From the NCBI GenBank assembly GCA_019915015.1, contig JAHBBC010000051.1, positions 57,237 through 121,236 of the forward strand: a stretch of 64,000 bases of DNA. Direction: 5' to 3'. The position numbers were made by a program, and so were the translations under genes. This DNA comes from Auriscalpium vulgare (lineage: Eukaryota > Basidiomycota > Agaricomycetes > Russulales > Auriscalpiaceae). Shown one piece after another: positions 54,049-64,000 of this stretch. The notes beneath the pieces are model-generated. The model did no database searches, was not told the origin of the DNA, and worked only from the letters and a program-made list of their open reading frames with translations. How positions within the stretch are numbered: position 1 is the stretch's first letter; every line of letters starts with the position of its first letter.

Positions 54049-56031
54049 ATGCCGCCGTCGGAGCCCCCCGAGGGCCCGCCCCCCGTTGACACTTGCGCCC
54101 CCACCGAGCGCATGAATGTCGATGTTGATGAATTTTCCCCGATCGTGGATACCTCTATCGCGCCCGCGATCACTTTGCCCCCCGCCGATGGCGCCGCGGC
54201 CACCGCTGAGCCCGCTGCACTTAACATTCCCTCCACGGCACCTGCGGCGGACCCCCCAATCGTGGGGTCGACGCACTACTCGCTCCACCCTCTCCTCAAC
54301 ATACCCATCCATTCGAACGGGTGCTCCATCTGCACGACGTTCCTGGAGCACCAGGATCCGTCCCACCCGTCCTACCCGCATGTGCAGGAACAATTTCGAA
54401 TCCATCAGAAGGCCCGATTCCAATCAGGCATCAGCCACGGGCTCGCTGTCGCCGCCGAACAGGTTGCCGCTGCGGAGGCCATCCGGCGTCAGGCTGAGGA
54501 GAATGTCCTGCGCCTTACACGCCAGCGCGACATAGCCCGTCGGTCTGAAGCCGCTGCCCACGAAAAGGTCAGCGACCTACAGGCCCAACTGGAGACCATC
54601 CGGCTGGAACATGCGGCGTTGGTCCGTGACCATGTGGCCACGGAACAGGCACTCGATTGCGCCCGTACCGCCTCGCAGTCCCGCCCCCGGTCCCCTCTTG
54701 GCGAAACCTCGTCCGTCACATCACAACGACGACGATCGCCTCGCCCTGACTCTCGAAAACGCCGCCGCACTTCCCCGATTCCCGCGCAGGATGCGAAACC
54801 GCGCAAGGCCGTCGCCCCGCGAGTGTCCACCGCACCGCACGCTGCCCGGCCCACGCACTCGCCACAGGGTGCCCCATGGCAAGACTGGGTCCCCCAATCG
54901 CACGACGACGTGTCGATGATGCTCACATGCGCGACGTCCGACCCGCACGCCACAGCACGCGCTCGTGCGCTAGCCCTGGACACCAGCGACTTAGCCGTCG
55001 AAGACCGCCACCCTGTGATGCGCTTCCTCGTGCAACAATGGGGCGTGCGTCGCAATGAATTGGCCGAGGCCCCAACACCATCGTCGGTGGCGTCCTCGTC
55101 CAGTGGGGGAGGGCACGGCGGCCCCAGTCGTCACCACGACACGCGCCGTGATACACGTGTTACCGACGGCGTATGGACGACCGTACCACACGGCAAGCAA
55201 CGCTCCCACAGCTCCCAGACTGTCCCATCTGCCGCGTCCGCATCACCAGCCCCACTGCCGGCGCCCATTCAGAGCGCGGCCACGGTTACCCGCACCACCG
55301 CTCGTGCACGACAGCCGCGTCACGATCCACCCCCGTCATACACAGATCCCATCGAGGATTGGATCGAGTACATCCGTGCTAACCCGGATCGCTGCCCACG
55401 CGGTGTTCCCATGCACCCGGAGAACAGCATACTTTGTGGCGGACCCGTACGGCGAGTGCTAGAGCGACACATTGAGCTACGCCGCAACGGCCCCGAAGGC
55501 CGCGAGCAGGTTCACCGCGCTAGCCGCGGCCACTGGGTCACGCGCACCACGCAGCTGCTCTCGATCCGCGGGCTGCTCGAACGAGTGATGCACAAACACC
55601 ACATACAGCCTGTCGGCAACATCCCCCAGAGTCGGCCGTACACTGAAGACACTCGTAACCTATCGTTCGAGAACGTCGCCCGACATTTGGCTAACAACGG
55701 GTACCACCCGCGGTCGTTGTCCATCACCGAATTCCAGGAATACGCCACGCGTAGGCGCAACATTACCGAGGGCCGGTCGCCCACCTCCACGGCCGAGTGG
55801 ACCACCTACCCTACGTTGGTGGCTATGCACATCGAGTACCCTCCTATCCATACGCCGGCGCAGGCCGCTGGTCCCTCCCGCAATTTGTACCCCAACATGT
55901 CGATCGACCTGCGCGCCGTCAATAGCACGGCGCGCGCTTCTACTCCCGACGGCCCCGCGCTCGCACCGACACTTGGCTCAATGTCCCCCGATTTCCCGGC
56001 CCATTACGAGCCCCCGACGCCACTCTCTGTC
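54049..56031 (+). CDS. Third ORF of the older Gypsy element, interrupted by the younger element
   Basis: An open frame of 661 codons starting 152 bp after pol and cut at PTPLSV by the 5' LTR at 56032; the nine residues after the cut in the apparent ORF are LTR sequence. The frame resumes at 63988 (PLAD), past the CTGTC duplicate. Content: a Cys-containing start (NGCSICTTFLEHQD), a coiled coil of about 70 residues (RQAEENVLRLTRQRDIARRS, DLQAQLETIRLE), an Arg/Ser-rich basic region (RRRSPRPDSRKRRRTSP) and a C-terminal region of unknown fold. It has no similarity I recognise to envelope proteins and no membrane segment. Function unknown. Confidence 0.7.
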
Positions 56032-56474
56032 TGTTACACGCCGCGCTGCCTCGCTTGGTAACGGCACGGACATATGACTTTCTTTCTTTTATCCCCTAAC
56101 ACCTTACTTTATCATGTGACTGATGGATGACTGATCCATGACTGATATGCCTGCAGGCCTCCTGCATGCATCCCAACAGCTGTTGGACTTGTATCCCGCA
56201 CGTACTGATTGGCTGATAACGGAAGACTCCCTTTACTATATAAACCTCATGTACATACGACGACTCTTCAGCCTATTCATTTGTATCTGATCCCCTCTGA
56301 TACTCTGAAGCGTGTGCTAGAACGGCGCAGGGCTACCTCCTCTCATCTTGTACCCTCGCCCTCAGACAGGTCGATCTAGACTTGCATCGATACCACTACA
56401 ACTCCTTGCGGCGTTGTTAGTGCGTGACCCCGATACCCTCTCCCCGCATCTCGCGTGCGGGCTAGAGCGTAACA
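56032..56474 (+). repeat. 5' LTR of the young Gypsy element
   Basis: Begins TGTTACACGCC and ends GAGCGTAACA, with short inverted ends (TGTTAC/GTAACA). A TATATAAA box is at 56237-56244. Confidence 0.95.
56237..56244 (+). promoter_or_regulatory. TATA box within the 5' LTR
   Basis: TATATAAA about 205 bp into the LTR, the expected promoter of the element; duplicated in the 3' LTR. Confidence 0.65.
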
Positions 56475-56509
56475 TCTGAATAGGCTCTCCCAAAGTCTAC
56501 ATCGACGCA

Positions 56510-58216
56510 GTGGCGACCTTCAAGAAAATCAAAGGAGAAGAGCGATTCTTCTCAGATTGGTACTCATACCCAGAAAGGATCAACTACGACGAACGCCTAG
56601 GACACTACTTCGAGAGAGACGAAGACCGAACACTCAAAATTGTACCAACTCGACTTGGTTGGTTCTACAACCTCGGAGAAGGGTGGCAACAATTCGAGAG
56701 CCCTGACGCTCCAGATCCACCAAAGACTCTCAAGATCAGAATAGGGAACCAGGACAGGCCATTCCCCTACAATTACCCAGAACATCCAGAACTCCCTGGA
56801 CACGATTCATCACAAGTCGCGCAGACCCTCGGTACCCAAGCAGGGACGTCGAAAGGGGAAGCAGTCGCACCAGAATTATCCCATCAGGATATTGAAGTCG
56901 ATCCGCCGGAACTACCCCAGTATCCACCACCGGAATCAAGCTTTGATCAAGCATACCGCGAAATATACGATCCCATTGAATCATCACCTTCGGTGAAATC
57001 AGACAGACCCATTGAACCACCATCGACATATCCCTCTCCACCTCCACGATCATCCCCACTCCGTCCACCGACACCACCGCTTCCACCATCGAGACCTCCT
57101 ACACCCCCAGAACCCCACGCATTTTATCAGAACCCAACAGCCGCAATGTCAACCAAAGAGATCGGACAGAAGCCGGACAAGTACGATGGAGCTCGAAGCA
57201 AGTTCAGAGCGTTCAAGAACAGCTTCATGATCTATGCATCCATCAACGATGTCATCTACGATAACGACAAGAAGAGGAACGGCTTACTCTTCACCCTCCT
57301 CACCGGAGCAGACATGGACAACTGGAAGGAGACAATGCAGGAAGAAGCGGTGCTCAGAACCTCATCAGCGGTGATATCGACGGAGAAGCTCCTTGAAATA
57401 TTGGAGCAAGAGAGAGGCGCGCAGAAGCCGAAGGAGACCGCATTCCGCGAACTCCAAGAACTCAAGCAGAACGCTTGGGAGGTCGACACCTATATCACGA
57501 CCTTCAAAGGACTCCAACGCATGGCAGGCCTAACCGATTCCATGTCCACCCTGGAATTCTTCAAGCGCGGTCTAAACCACACGCTTTATCGATCGGTGCT
57601 CAGCCGAGAGAAGAAGATGCCAGAGACACTAGGCCTATCCAAAGATGCGCGAGGTACGGAGATCCCGGAGACAGGATGGTTCCATTGTGCCCTAGAGGCC
57701 GAAAACATGGACCGCGAGACCTTCTACAAGAAGGAAGGACACTACCCCAAAGGAGGGCAGAACAAGAAGAGCAACTCAAGCTCGAGCGACTATCGCAAGA
57801 AACGCGATCCCGACGCCATGGACACATCCCCCGACAACGTTCCCTCGGCATACAACCGACGAGTCTTCCTCAGCCCTGACGAAAGGAAGAAGCTCATGGC
57901 CGAAGGACGTTGCTTCCAATGCAAGCAGAAGGGCCACCTTATCGGGAAGTGCCCTGAAGCGACGAACGACAAAGGGAAGCAGAAGGAAAAGACGTCCTCG
58001 GCATCCACCAATTGGCGCAGCCGATTCCAGAAGGCTAGAGAAGCCAAGACGGAAGAAGCCAAAGACAAGGACAAGGAAGAGAAACCCCCGACATACGCTT
58101 CATCGTCCGACGACGCGAAGCTAGACGTCCGAACCCTTGTAGCAATGTTCAACAACATGAAGGACGAAGAACAAGAAGAGTTCTACGAAGAATCCATGAA
58201 ACAGGATTTTGCTTAG
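56510..58216 (+). CDS. gag: Gag of the young Gypsy element, no ATG at the apparent start
   Basis: Open from just after a TGA at about 56477 to TAG 58216. At the natural-looking start (56510) the codon is GTG followed by GCG, a context typical for ATG-GCG; the first in-frame ATG is 57146 (MSTKEIGQKPDKYDG), at the edge of the Gag core. Order: a Trp/Tyr-rich N-terminal part (GWFYNLGEGW), a Pro-rich linker, the Gag core (KFRAFKNSFMIYASIND, LQRMAGL, EFFKRGLNHTLY), the zinc knuckle CFQCKQKGHLIGKC and a charged tail. Pol lies in the -1 frame and is open across the gag stop, so -1 frameshifting near GGATTTTGCTTAG could join them. Confidence 0.85.
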   Translation: MATFKKIKGEERFFSDWYSYPERINYDERLGHYFERDEDRTLKIVPTRLGWFYNLGEGWQQFESPDAPDPPKTLKIRIGNQDRPFPYNYPEHPELPGHDSSQVAQTLGTQAGTSKGEAVAPELSHQDIEVDPPELPQYPPPESSFDQAYREIYDPIESSPSVKSDRPIEPPSTYPSPPPRSSPLRPPTPPLPPSRPPTPPEPHAFYQNPTAAMSTKEIGQKPDKYDGARSKFRAFKNSFMIYASINDVIYDNDKKRNGLLFTLLTGADMDNWKETMQEEAVLRTSSAVISTEKLLEILEQERGAQKPKETAFRELQELKQNAWEVDTYITTFKGLQRMAGLTDSMSTLEFFKRGLNHTLYRSVLSREKKMPETLGLSKDARGTEIPETGWFHCALEAENMDRETFYKKEGHYPKGGQNKKSNSSSSDYRKKRDPDAMDTSPDNVPSAYNRRVFLSPDERKKLMAEGRCFQCKQKGHLIGKCPEATNDKGKQKEKTSSASTNWRSRFQKAREAKTEEAKDKDKEEKPPTYASSSDDAKLDVRTLVAMFNNMKDEEQEEFYEESMKQDFA

Positions 58217-58290
58217 GCCCAAACCTGACGGCTTGGACGAGGGCCATATTCCATCGCTCTGTATTTGTACGCGGAAATCAGTCAAATTCC

Positions 58291-61200
58291 ATGCGTTTTT
58301 CTATTCAACTACAGAGCGAACAAAGAGCCGAGATAGCAGCGTTGATCGATAGTGGTGCTACCGCAAACTTCTTGCATCAGAAGCTGGTAGACCGCTATAA
58401 GATCCCTGCTCAAAAACTTCCGCGACCCATCACGGTCAGAAATGCGGATGGAACGCCCAACAAAATGGGCGTAGTCACGAAGTACGTCGAGATGGACTAC
58501 TCCATGGATGAACATCAAGGACGAGCACGATTCCTGGTCACGGAACTCGGGCAAGAAAACATTATCCTTGGTCTTCCATGGTTGCAGAAGAACAACCCAC
58601 ACATCGACTGGAACCAAGGAACAATGCAATTCGAGCGATGCCCGCCGATTTGCCAGATGAAGACCTCCAACTGGCGGTCTATTGCGATCAAGATGATCGA
58701 AAAGAAGGCTGGACGACGACAGCGCATCCAGCGGATGAAGGAAGCCTTTGTACACCGAATGGAGACAAAAGCGCAGACAGAACAAGGAGCGGAAGAATTC
58801 CTGCGAGGATATTTCGCCGAACAAGGACTCGACACAATCGATGTCGAAGATGACGACGAAATCTACTGGAACCCAGGGTACGGAGGGACCGAATGCCCAG
58901 AAGAGACCCTCAGACGGACAACCCCGGCGCAACAGATGGCGGAACAAGCAGCGGACAAGACGGCCAAGACATTCGAAGAAATGGTACCGGAGCAGTATCG
59001 ACCGTTCCACAAGGTGTTCTCAGAGGAAGAGGCACAACGATTCCCCGCAGAACGACCTTGGGATCACGGGATAGAACTAAAAGACGACGCTCCGAAGACG
59101 ATGGACTGCAAGGTGTATCCCTTGACGGCGATAGAACAAGAAGCATTGAACAAAATGCTCGAAGAACACGTCAAGAAGGGATACATTCGTCCATCAAATT
59201 CACCATACGCATCCCCTTTCTTCTTCGTAAAAAAGAAAGATGGCAAACTCCGTCCGGTACAAGACTACAGACAGCTCAACGACAAAACGATCAAGAATCA
59301 CTATCCCCTTCCCCTGATTCCCGAACTTATCGACCGCATCAAGGATGCCAAGATCTTCACGAAGTTCGATGTACGGTGGGGGTACAACAATATTCGGATC
59401 AAGGAAGGCGATGAATGGAAGGCCGCATTCAAAACAAATCAGGGACTATTCGAACCCTTGGTTATGTTCTTTGGGCTCACGAATTCGCCAGCAACCTTCC
59501 AAACGATGATGAACGAGCTGTTCAAAGATCTGCTTGCCACAGGAAAGGTCATCATATACATGGACGATATCCTTATCGCAACAAAGGATCTCGAAGAACA
59601 TAGACGACTGGTGACACAAGTTCTCCAACGACTTCAGGATAATGACCTCTTCCTGAAGCCGGAGAAGTGCGCTTTCGAGCAAGACGAAATCGATTACCTC
59701 GGAATGATTATCGGAAACGGACATACGCGCATGGACCCTATCAAGATCCGCGGTATTGAAGAATGGGCTCGACCAACCACGGTGAAGCAAGTCCGTGGAT
59801 TCCTTGGTTTCGCCAACTTCTACCGCCGGTTCATCCAGGACTTCGGACGCATATCAAGGCCACTGAATGACCTCACCAAAAAGGGACACGAATTCGTTTG
59901 GACCACGGACTGCGAACGAGCGTTTAATAACCTCAAACGACGCTTTACCACAGCCCCAGTCCTGGTACAGGCAGATCAAACGAAGCCCTTTATCGTGGAC
60001 ACGGACGGATCAGGCTTTGCCTCCGGAGCGGTATTACAACAGAAGGATGACCAGGGACGACTCCATCCATGCGCATTCGACTCGCACTCTTTCTCGCCAG
60101 AAGAACGGAACTACGACATCTATGATCGTGAACTCCTGGCGGTAATGCGAGCTCTCGAGACATGGAGACATCACCTCCGAGACGCACAACACACGGTGAC
60201 GATACGCACAGATCACAAGAATCTGACGTATTTCAAGAAGGCACACAAGCTGAACAGAAGACAAGCCCGATGGGCCGAAGAACTGATGCAGTACGATCTA
60301 CACCTCGTTCATATCCCGGGCAAAACCAATGGTGTTGCCGACTACATGTCGCGCAACTGGGAACTAGACGATGGAAAGAAGGACAACGAAGATCGCATCC
60401 TTCTTCCCGAAGAACTATTCACAGACCCGGAACAACGACAACAGGTGCGAACGGCAGAAACAAGCGGAGTGGCCAGCATAGGACTGGACCAATTACGCGA
60501 GGACATCGAGAAGGCAATCGACAACCACCACGAGGAATACCTGATGGGTATCAAGAAGAAGAACGGCTGGTCGACGGACTACGATGCAGAACGGCAAGTG
60601 GCAGTTTTGTTATACCAAGGCAAAGCTTTTGTCCCAGAAGCATGTCGACGAGACGCACTACGGCGATTCCACGATCACCCGGCATTTGGACATCCTGGCA
60701 TCGACAAAACTCTTCTCCTTATACGAGAAGAATTCAACTGGCCAGGAATGAAGGACTACGTCACAGCATACGTCAATGGCTGTGGCAATTGCCAGACGGT
60801 GAAGAACCTGCCCAATCGCAAGAAAGCACCGCTTGTGCCGATTCGACCTGCAGCGGACGCCCACCCCTACGACACGATCTCTGCCGATTTCATCGTCAAA
60901 TTGCCCGTTAGTGATGGTTTCGACTCCATTTTGGTCGTGGTGGACCACGATATTACGAAGGGGGTAAATTTCATCCCTTGCAATGAAACCATCACGGCAG
61001 AACAGACGGCAGAGCTCCTGTACATCCATGTGTGGCGAAGATTCGGACTTCCGAAGCGATTCATATCCGACAGAGGTCCCCAATTCGCGTCCAAGGTAAT
61101 GCGAGCGTTATGCGCAAACCTGGGCATAGAACAGAACATCAGCACGGCATACCATCCCCAGACGGACGGACAAACGGAACGGGTTAATCAAGAACTGGAG

Positions 61201-62014
61201 CAGTACCTTCGAGCATACTGCAACCACGCGCAAGACAATTGGGCGAAACAACTGCCTATGGCCGAATTCGCGCATAACATCCGACCACACTCCACGACAA
61301 AGAAGTCCCCGTTCGAGTTACTCATGGGATATCAACCACGAGCAATCATGCCTCATGGGATATCAACCACGAGCAATCATGCCGAGAACGATCACGTCCA
61401 ACGTTCCGACAGCAGCCGCAAGGCTGGGAGACCTCCTCAAAGCACGGCAGCAAGCGAGAGAGGCGCGAAAAGTCAAAGACCAATTGGTGGCAAACCGAAT
61501 CCGAAACAACCTTCGACCTCTGAAGGAAGGAGATGAGGTATTACTTGAAGCCACCAATCTGAAAACGACACATCCAACGGCGAAATTGGCACCAAGACGC
61601 TACGGACCCCTCAAGGTCAAGCGGGTACTAGGGCCAGTGACGTATGAACTAGACATTCCGAAGCAATGGAAGGACCGAGGCCTCCACCCGGTTTTCCACG
61701 TCAATCTCCTAACGCCGTACAGAGAGACTGCGGAGTACGGGAAGAACTTTGAACGACCACCGCCTGACCTCGATGACAAAGGACAAGAACAATGGGAGAT
61801 CGAGACAATCCTCCAATCGCGAAAGTACCGGAACAACGTACAGTTCTTCGTCCAATGGAAGGGCTACCCCGAGTCAGAGAACTCGTGGGTCGCAGCAGCA
61901 GACATGGGAAGCGCACTGGAATTGGTAGAAGAATTCCACGAGAAGAACCCCGCAGCAGTCCACATGACGGACACGATGCTGAAGAAGCTGGGGAAACAAA
62001 GGGCCGACCAATGA
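58291..62014 (+). pseudogene. pol: Pol of the young Gypsy element, broken by a 31-bp tandem duplication
   Basis: From ATG 58291 (the frame is open further upstream): protease DSG (58348-58356, LIDSGATANF; ILGLPWL), RT YMDD (59557-59568), RNase H (DTDGSGFASGAVLQQ, TDHKNL), integrase zinc domain (HPGIDKTLL...CGNCQTVK), integrase core (SADFIV, ISDRGPQF, HPQTDGQTERVN). At 61321-61351 and 61352-61382 a 31-bp sequence is repeated head to tail; this shifts the frame so that the first frame ends at 61536. The correct frame continues from 61355 to 62014 with the integrase C-terminus (GDEVLLEATNLK, HPVFHVNLL) and a chromodomain (WEIETILQSRK, FFVQWKGYPESENSWV). Confidence 0.9.
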
Positions 62015-62159
62015 GGAGAAAAGATAGCGGAGCGGAGTACGGACGACACCCTATTGGACAAGATAAGCAGACGTCAAGAGCATAAAGACGACGCTAGCAG
62101 AGGGTAGATTCCCTCAGACTCCCCCGTCTACTCAAACACGCCCCACTTCCTCAGCCATT

Positions 62160-63500
62160 ATGTCGACTCGCTCCGTCAACAGCTACTACTACGCGGTCCC
62201 CAACGGACCCCGCGTTCACATCAGACTACTTGGCTCCAACGTCACCATCAGAAGAGTCACCCCAGCAGTATTCCTAGAGTTCGATGCCACGGTTCACGAC
62301 AACGAACCGATCATGGAGCGCATCGCGTTCATCAACCACTATCGGACCAGCCCCGAACACTATCAAGTAGTGCAAGCTCATATGGCATACGTCAATGAGT
62401 ACATCGACCACGTCCTCGACACCCTGACAGTACCCGATCCGGTCGTCGAGATCACTCAAGGCATCCCGAATACCCGCACGCCGACAACCAGCGATGAAGA
62501 ACCGAGCGCACCCCCTATCCTATCGAATGGTGCACCGTCGCCTGCACCAGGAGAGCAATCCCCTCCATCTGAGTACGACGACGCAGAATCGTCGTTCGAG
62601 TACCCTGTATCAGAACCATTACCCATTCCATCCGGTGATGAACTCCCTATCGACGTCAGTACATGGGAGGAGCCGACATCACCACCATATCAACCAGCAC
62701 GAACACAATCCCCCGAGCTTGGAAGCAGTGGACGTCCCATTGACTTATGCTCGCCGTCGCCTAGCTGGACACGAGACACATCCCCATCCCCAGAACCACG
62801 ATCACCGTCGCCTGAAGAACAGGACCCATGGCGACTTCAAGAACACCCCCGAACCTTCGGGGAATACGGAACACAGTACGAAGGCCGACCGCTGCTCGCT
62901 AGACCGTGGGGAGGAGTCTATGAACCCCTGGACGAGGAAACAGGACGACTCCCCGACGAAACCCATCAGATCCTCATCAACGACAACGTCCACACTCAGG
63001 AAGTAATCGCTCGGGAGGGAGACGAGGGTCTACGAGCGGACATACGCCGCTACCAGGACGCCCACCGCCTCTATTGCGAGGCCGATGAACAACTGGATGG
63101 CTTGAAGACCCAAGTACTAGGTCTTCAGCGACAGATGTATGCAACGGAGCTGCAGCTGGAGCGGTTCACAGAGATGCGGCGAGAAGCCGGTCAACGACTT
63201 TCAGACGCGAACATTGACCATAGACTCGACCGACGGAGCTACAAGATGGCGCGCGCACGTGTCGTAGCGCAGAGAATCCGCGGAGGAACAGACAAGGCAG
63301 GAGAAAGGAGACGCCGACGCAAGAAAGGCAAGCAGGTCCGACGCTGTTGGATCTGCCACTCCCCGGATCACATCCAACGCGACTGTCCTCGCAACCCCTA
63401 CTCCATTCCCCGCAGCCATTACTACGACGATGACGAAGAAGACCGTATCGCCGGCGACAACATGCTTTGCGAGTTCGACAACCTGAACGGCGAATGCTGA
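62160..63500 (+). CDS. Third ORF of the young Gypsy element: coiled coil plus zinc knuckle
   Basis: 446 aa, intact, starting 146 bp after pol. N-terminal globular-looking part (VHIRLLGSNVTIRRVTP, EYIDHVLDTL), a long Pro/Ser/acidic linker, a coiled coil (QLDGLKTQVLGLQRQMYATE, ERFTEMRREAGQ), a basic stretch (ERRRRRKKGKQVRR) and a zinc knuckle CWICHSPDHIQRDC near residue 400, then an acidic tail. The knuckle makes it Gag-like in part, yet it lies in the position where envelope genes sit in other lineages; no signal peptide or membrane segment is visible. It may bind element RNA or DNA. Confidence 0.82.
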   Translation: MSTRSVNSYYYAVPNGPRVHIRLLGSNVTIRRVTPAVFLEFDATVHDNEPIMERIAFINHYRTSPEHYQVVQAHMAYVNEYIDHVLDTLTVPDPVVEITQGIPNTRTPTTSDEEPSAPPILSNGAPSPAPGEQSPPSEYDDAESSFEYPVSEPLPIPSGDELPIDVSTWEEPTSPPYQPARTQSPELGSSGRPIDLCSPSPSWTRDTSPSPEPRSPSPEEQDPWRLQEHPRTFGEYGTQYEGRPLLARPWGGVYEPLDEETGRLPDETHQILINDNVHTQEVIAREGDEGLRADIRRYQDAHRLYCEADEQLDGLKTQVLGLQRQMYATELQLERFTEMRREAGQRLSDANIDHRLDRRSYKMARARVVAQRIRGGTDKAGERRRRRKKGKQVRRCWICHSPDHIQRDCPRNPYSIPRSHYYDDDEEDRIAGDNMLCEFDNLNGEC

Positions 63501-63525
63501 GGTGTTGTCGCGGTCGACAACAATT

Positions 63526-63539
63526 CTAGCAGAGGGTGA
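63526..63539 (+). promoter_or_regulatory. Polypurine tract of the young Gypsy element
   Basis: CTAGCAGAGGGTGA directly abuts the 3' LTR, the place and composition expected for the plus-strand primer. The first 12 bases recur at 62094-62105, just downstream of pol. A short hairpin (TTGTCG/CGACAA) precedes it. Confidence 0.65.
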
Positions 63540-63982
63540 TGTTACACGCCGCGCTGCCTCGCTTGGTAACGGCACGGACATATGACTTTCTTTCTTTTAT
63601 CCCCTAACACCTTACTTTATCATGTGACTGATGGATGACTGATCCATGACTGATATGCCTGCAGGCCTCCTGCATGCATCCCAACAGCTGTTGGACTTGT
63701 ATCCCGCACGTACTGATTGGCTGATAACGGAAGACTCCTTTTACTATATAAACCTCATGTACATACGACGACTCTTCAGCCTATTCATTTGTATCTGATC
63801 CCCTCTGATACTCTGAAGCGTGTGCTAGAACGGCGCAGGGCTACCTCCTCTCATCTTGTACCCTCGCCCTCAGACAGGTCGATCTAGACTTGCATCGATA
63901 CCACTACAACTCCTTGCGGCGTTGTTAGTGCGTGACCCCGATACCCTCTCCCCGCATCTCGCGTGCGGGCTAGAGCGTAACA
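63540..63982 (+). repeat. 3' LTR of the young Gypsy element
   Basis: 442 of 443 bases match the 5' LTR by eye. The TATA copy is at 63745-63752. It is followed by the CTGTC target duplicate. Confidence 0.95.
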
Positions 63983-64000
63983 CTGTCCCGCTCGCAGATG

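Larger units (their letters stand above)
56032..63982 (+). mobile_element. Young Ty3/Gypsy chromodomain retrotransposon nested in the older one
   Basis: 7,951 bp. LTRs at 56032-56474 and 63540-63982 (443 bp each, TGTTACACG...CGTAACA) differ at a single position (C at 56231, T at 63739). The target duplication CTGTC is at 56027-56031 and 63983-63987. Internal content: gag, pol with chromodomain, and a third ORF with a zinc knuckle. Near-identical LTRs mean recent insertion. Pol carries a 31-bp duplication, so this copy is unlikely to be autonomous. Confidence 0.96.
46948..64000 (+). mobile_element. Older chromodomain Ty3/Gypsy retrotransposon, 3' end outside the window
   Basis: Order: gag-protease (46948-50638), reverse transcriptase/RNase H/integrase/chromodomain (50639-53896), third ORF (from 54049), interrupted at 56031/56032 by a second element (56032-63982) and resuming at 63983. 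The internal region is degenerate: a frame change in gag and two in-frame TGA codons. The 5' boundary lies somewhere left of 46948; the 3' LTR is not in the window. Confidence 0.85.

Overview
The window looks like a gene-poor, repeat-rich accessory region of a GC-rich basidiomycete genome, most likely an Agaricomycete. The evidence is 45-70 nt GT-AG introns, several F-box/LRR-like genes, a Plavaka-type DNA transposase, a TET/JBP dioxygenase, a DUF6589-plus-helicase transposon and chromodomain Ty3/Gypsy elements. No tRNA or rRNA gene was seen.

Left part (1-13.5 kb): host-like genes. These are a truncated multi-exon gene at the left edge (minus), four F-box genes (2.2-3.5, 4.4-5.8 and 6.8-8.2 kb on minus, 12.1-13.5 kb on plus), a protein-kinase-like gene (9.5-10.5 kb, minus) and an unrecognised gene divergent from it. 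The intergenic gaps carry a 17-bp palindrome, GTCCGTCCNGGACGGAC, alone or inside short tandem arrays of about 100-116 bp whose remaining sequence differs from array to array.

Middle part (13.5-32 kb): degenerate Plavaka fragments (14.2-16.5 kb), then an apparently complete cluster of eight genes on strictly alternating strands. In order they are a DUF6532-like gene (-), a Plavaka transposase (+), a 95-aa protein (-), a WG/GW-rich protein (+), three further small disordered proteins (-,+,-) and a TET/JBP-family dioxygenase (+). The transposase is intact. The dioxygenase has a probable one-base frameshift in an A7 run near its start.

Right part (32.4-64 kb): a minisatellite of 112-bp units is cut in two by an intact 5,722-bp DNA transposon with TIRs of about 160 bp and a perfect 9-bp target duplication. 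It encodes a RecQ-like helicase and a DUF6589-family transposase, the layout expected of an AcademH-type element. From 46.9 kb onward lies a decayed chromodomain Ty3/Gypsy element with a third ORF 3' of pol. That ORF is interrupted by a second, very young Ty3/Gypsy element (56,032-63,982; 443-bp LTRs differing at one base; TSD CTGTC), which also has a third ORF and whose pol is broken by a 31-bp tandem duplication.

Exon boundaries are hand-called from splice consensus and reading-frame continuity. Family names come from motif recognition without any database search.
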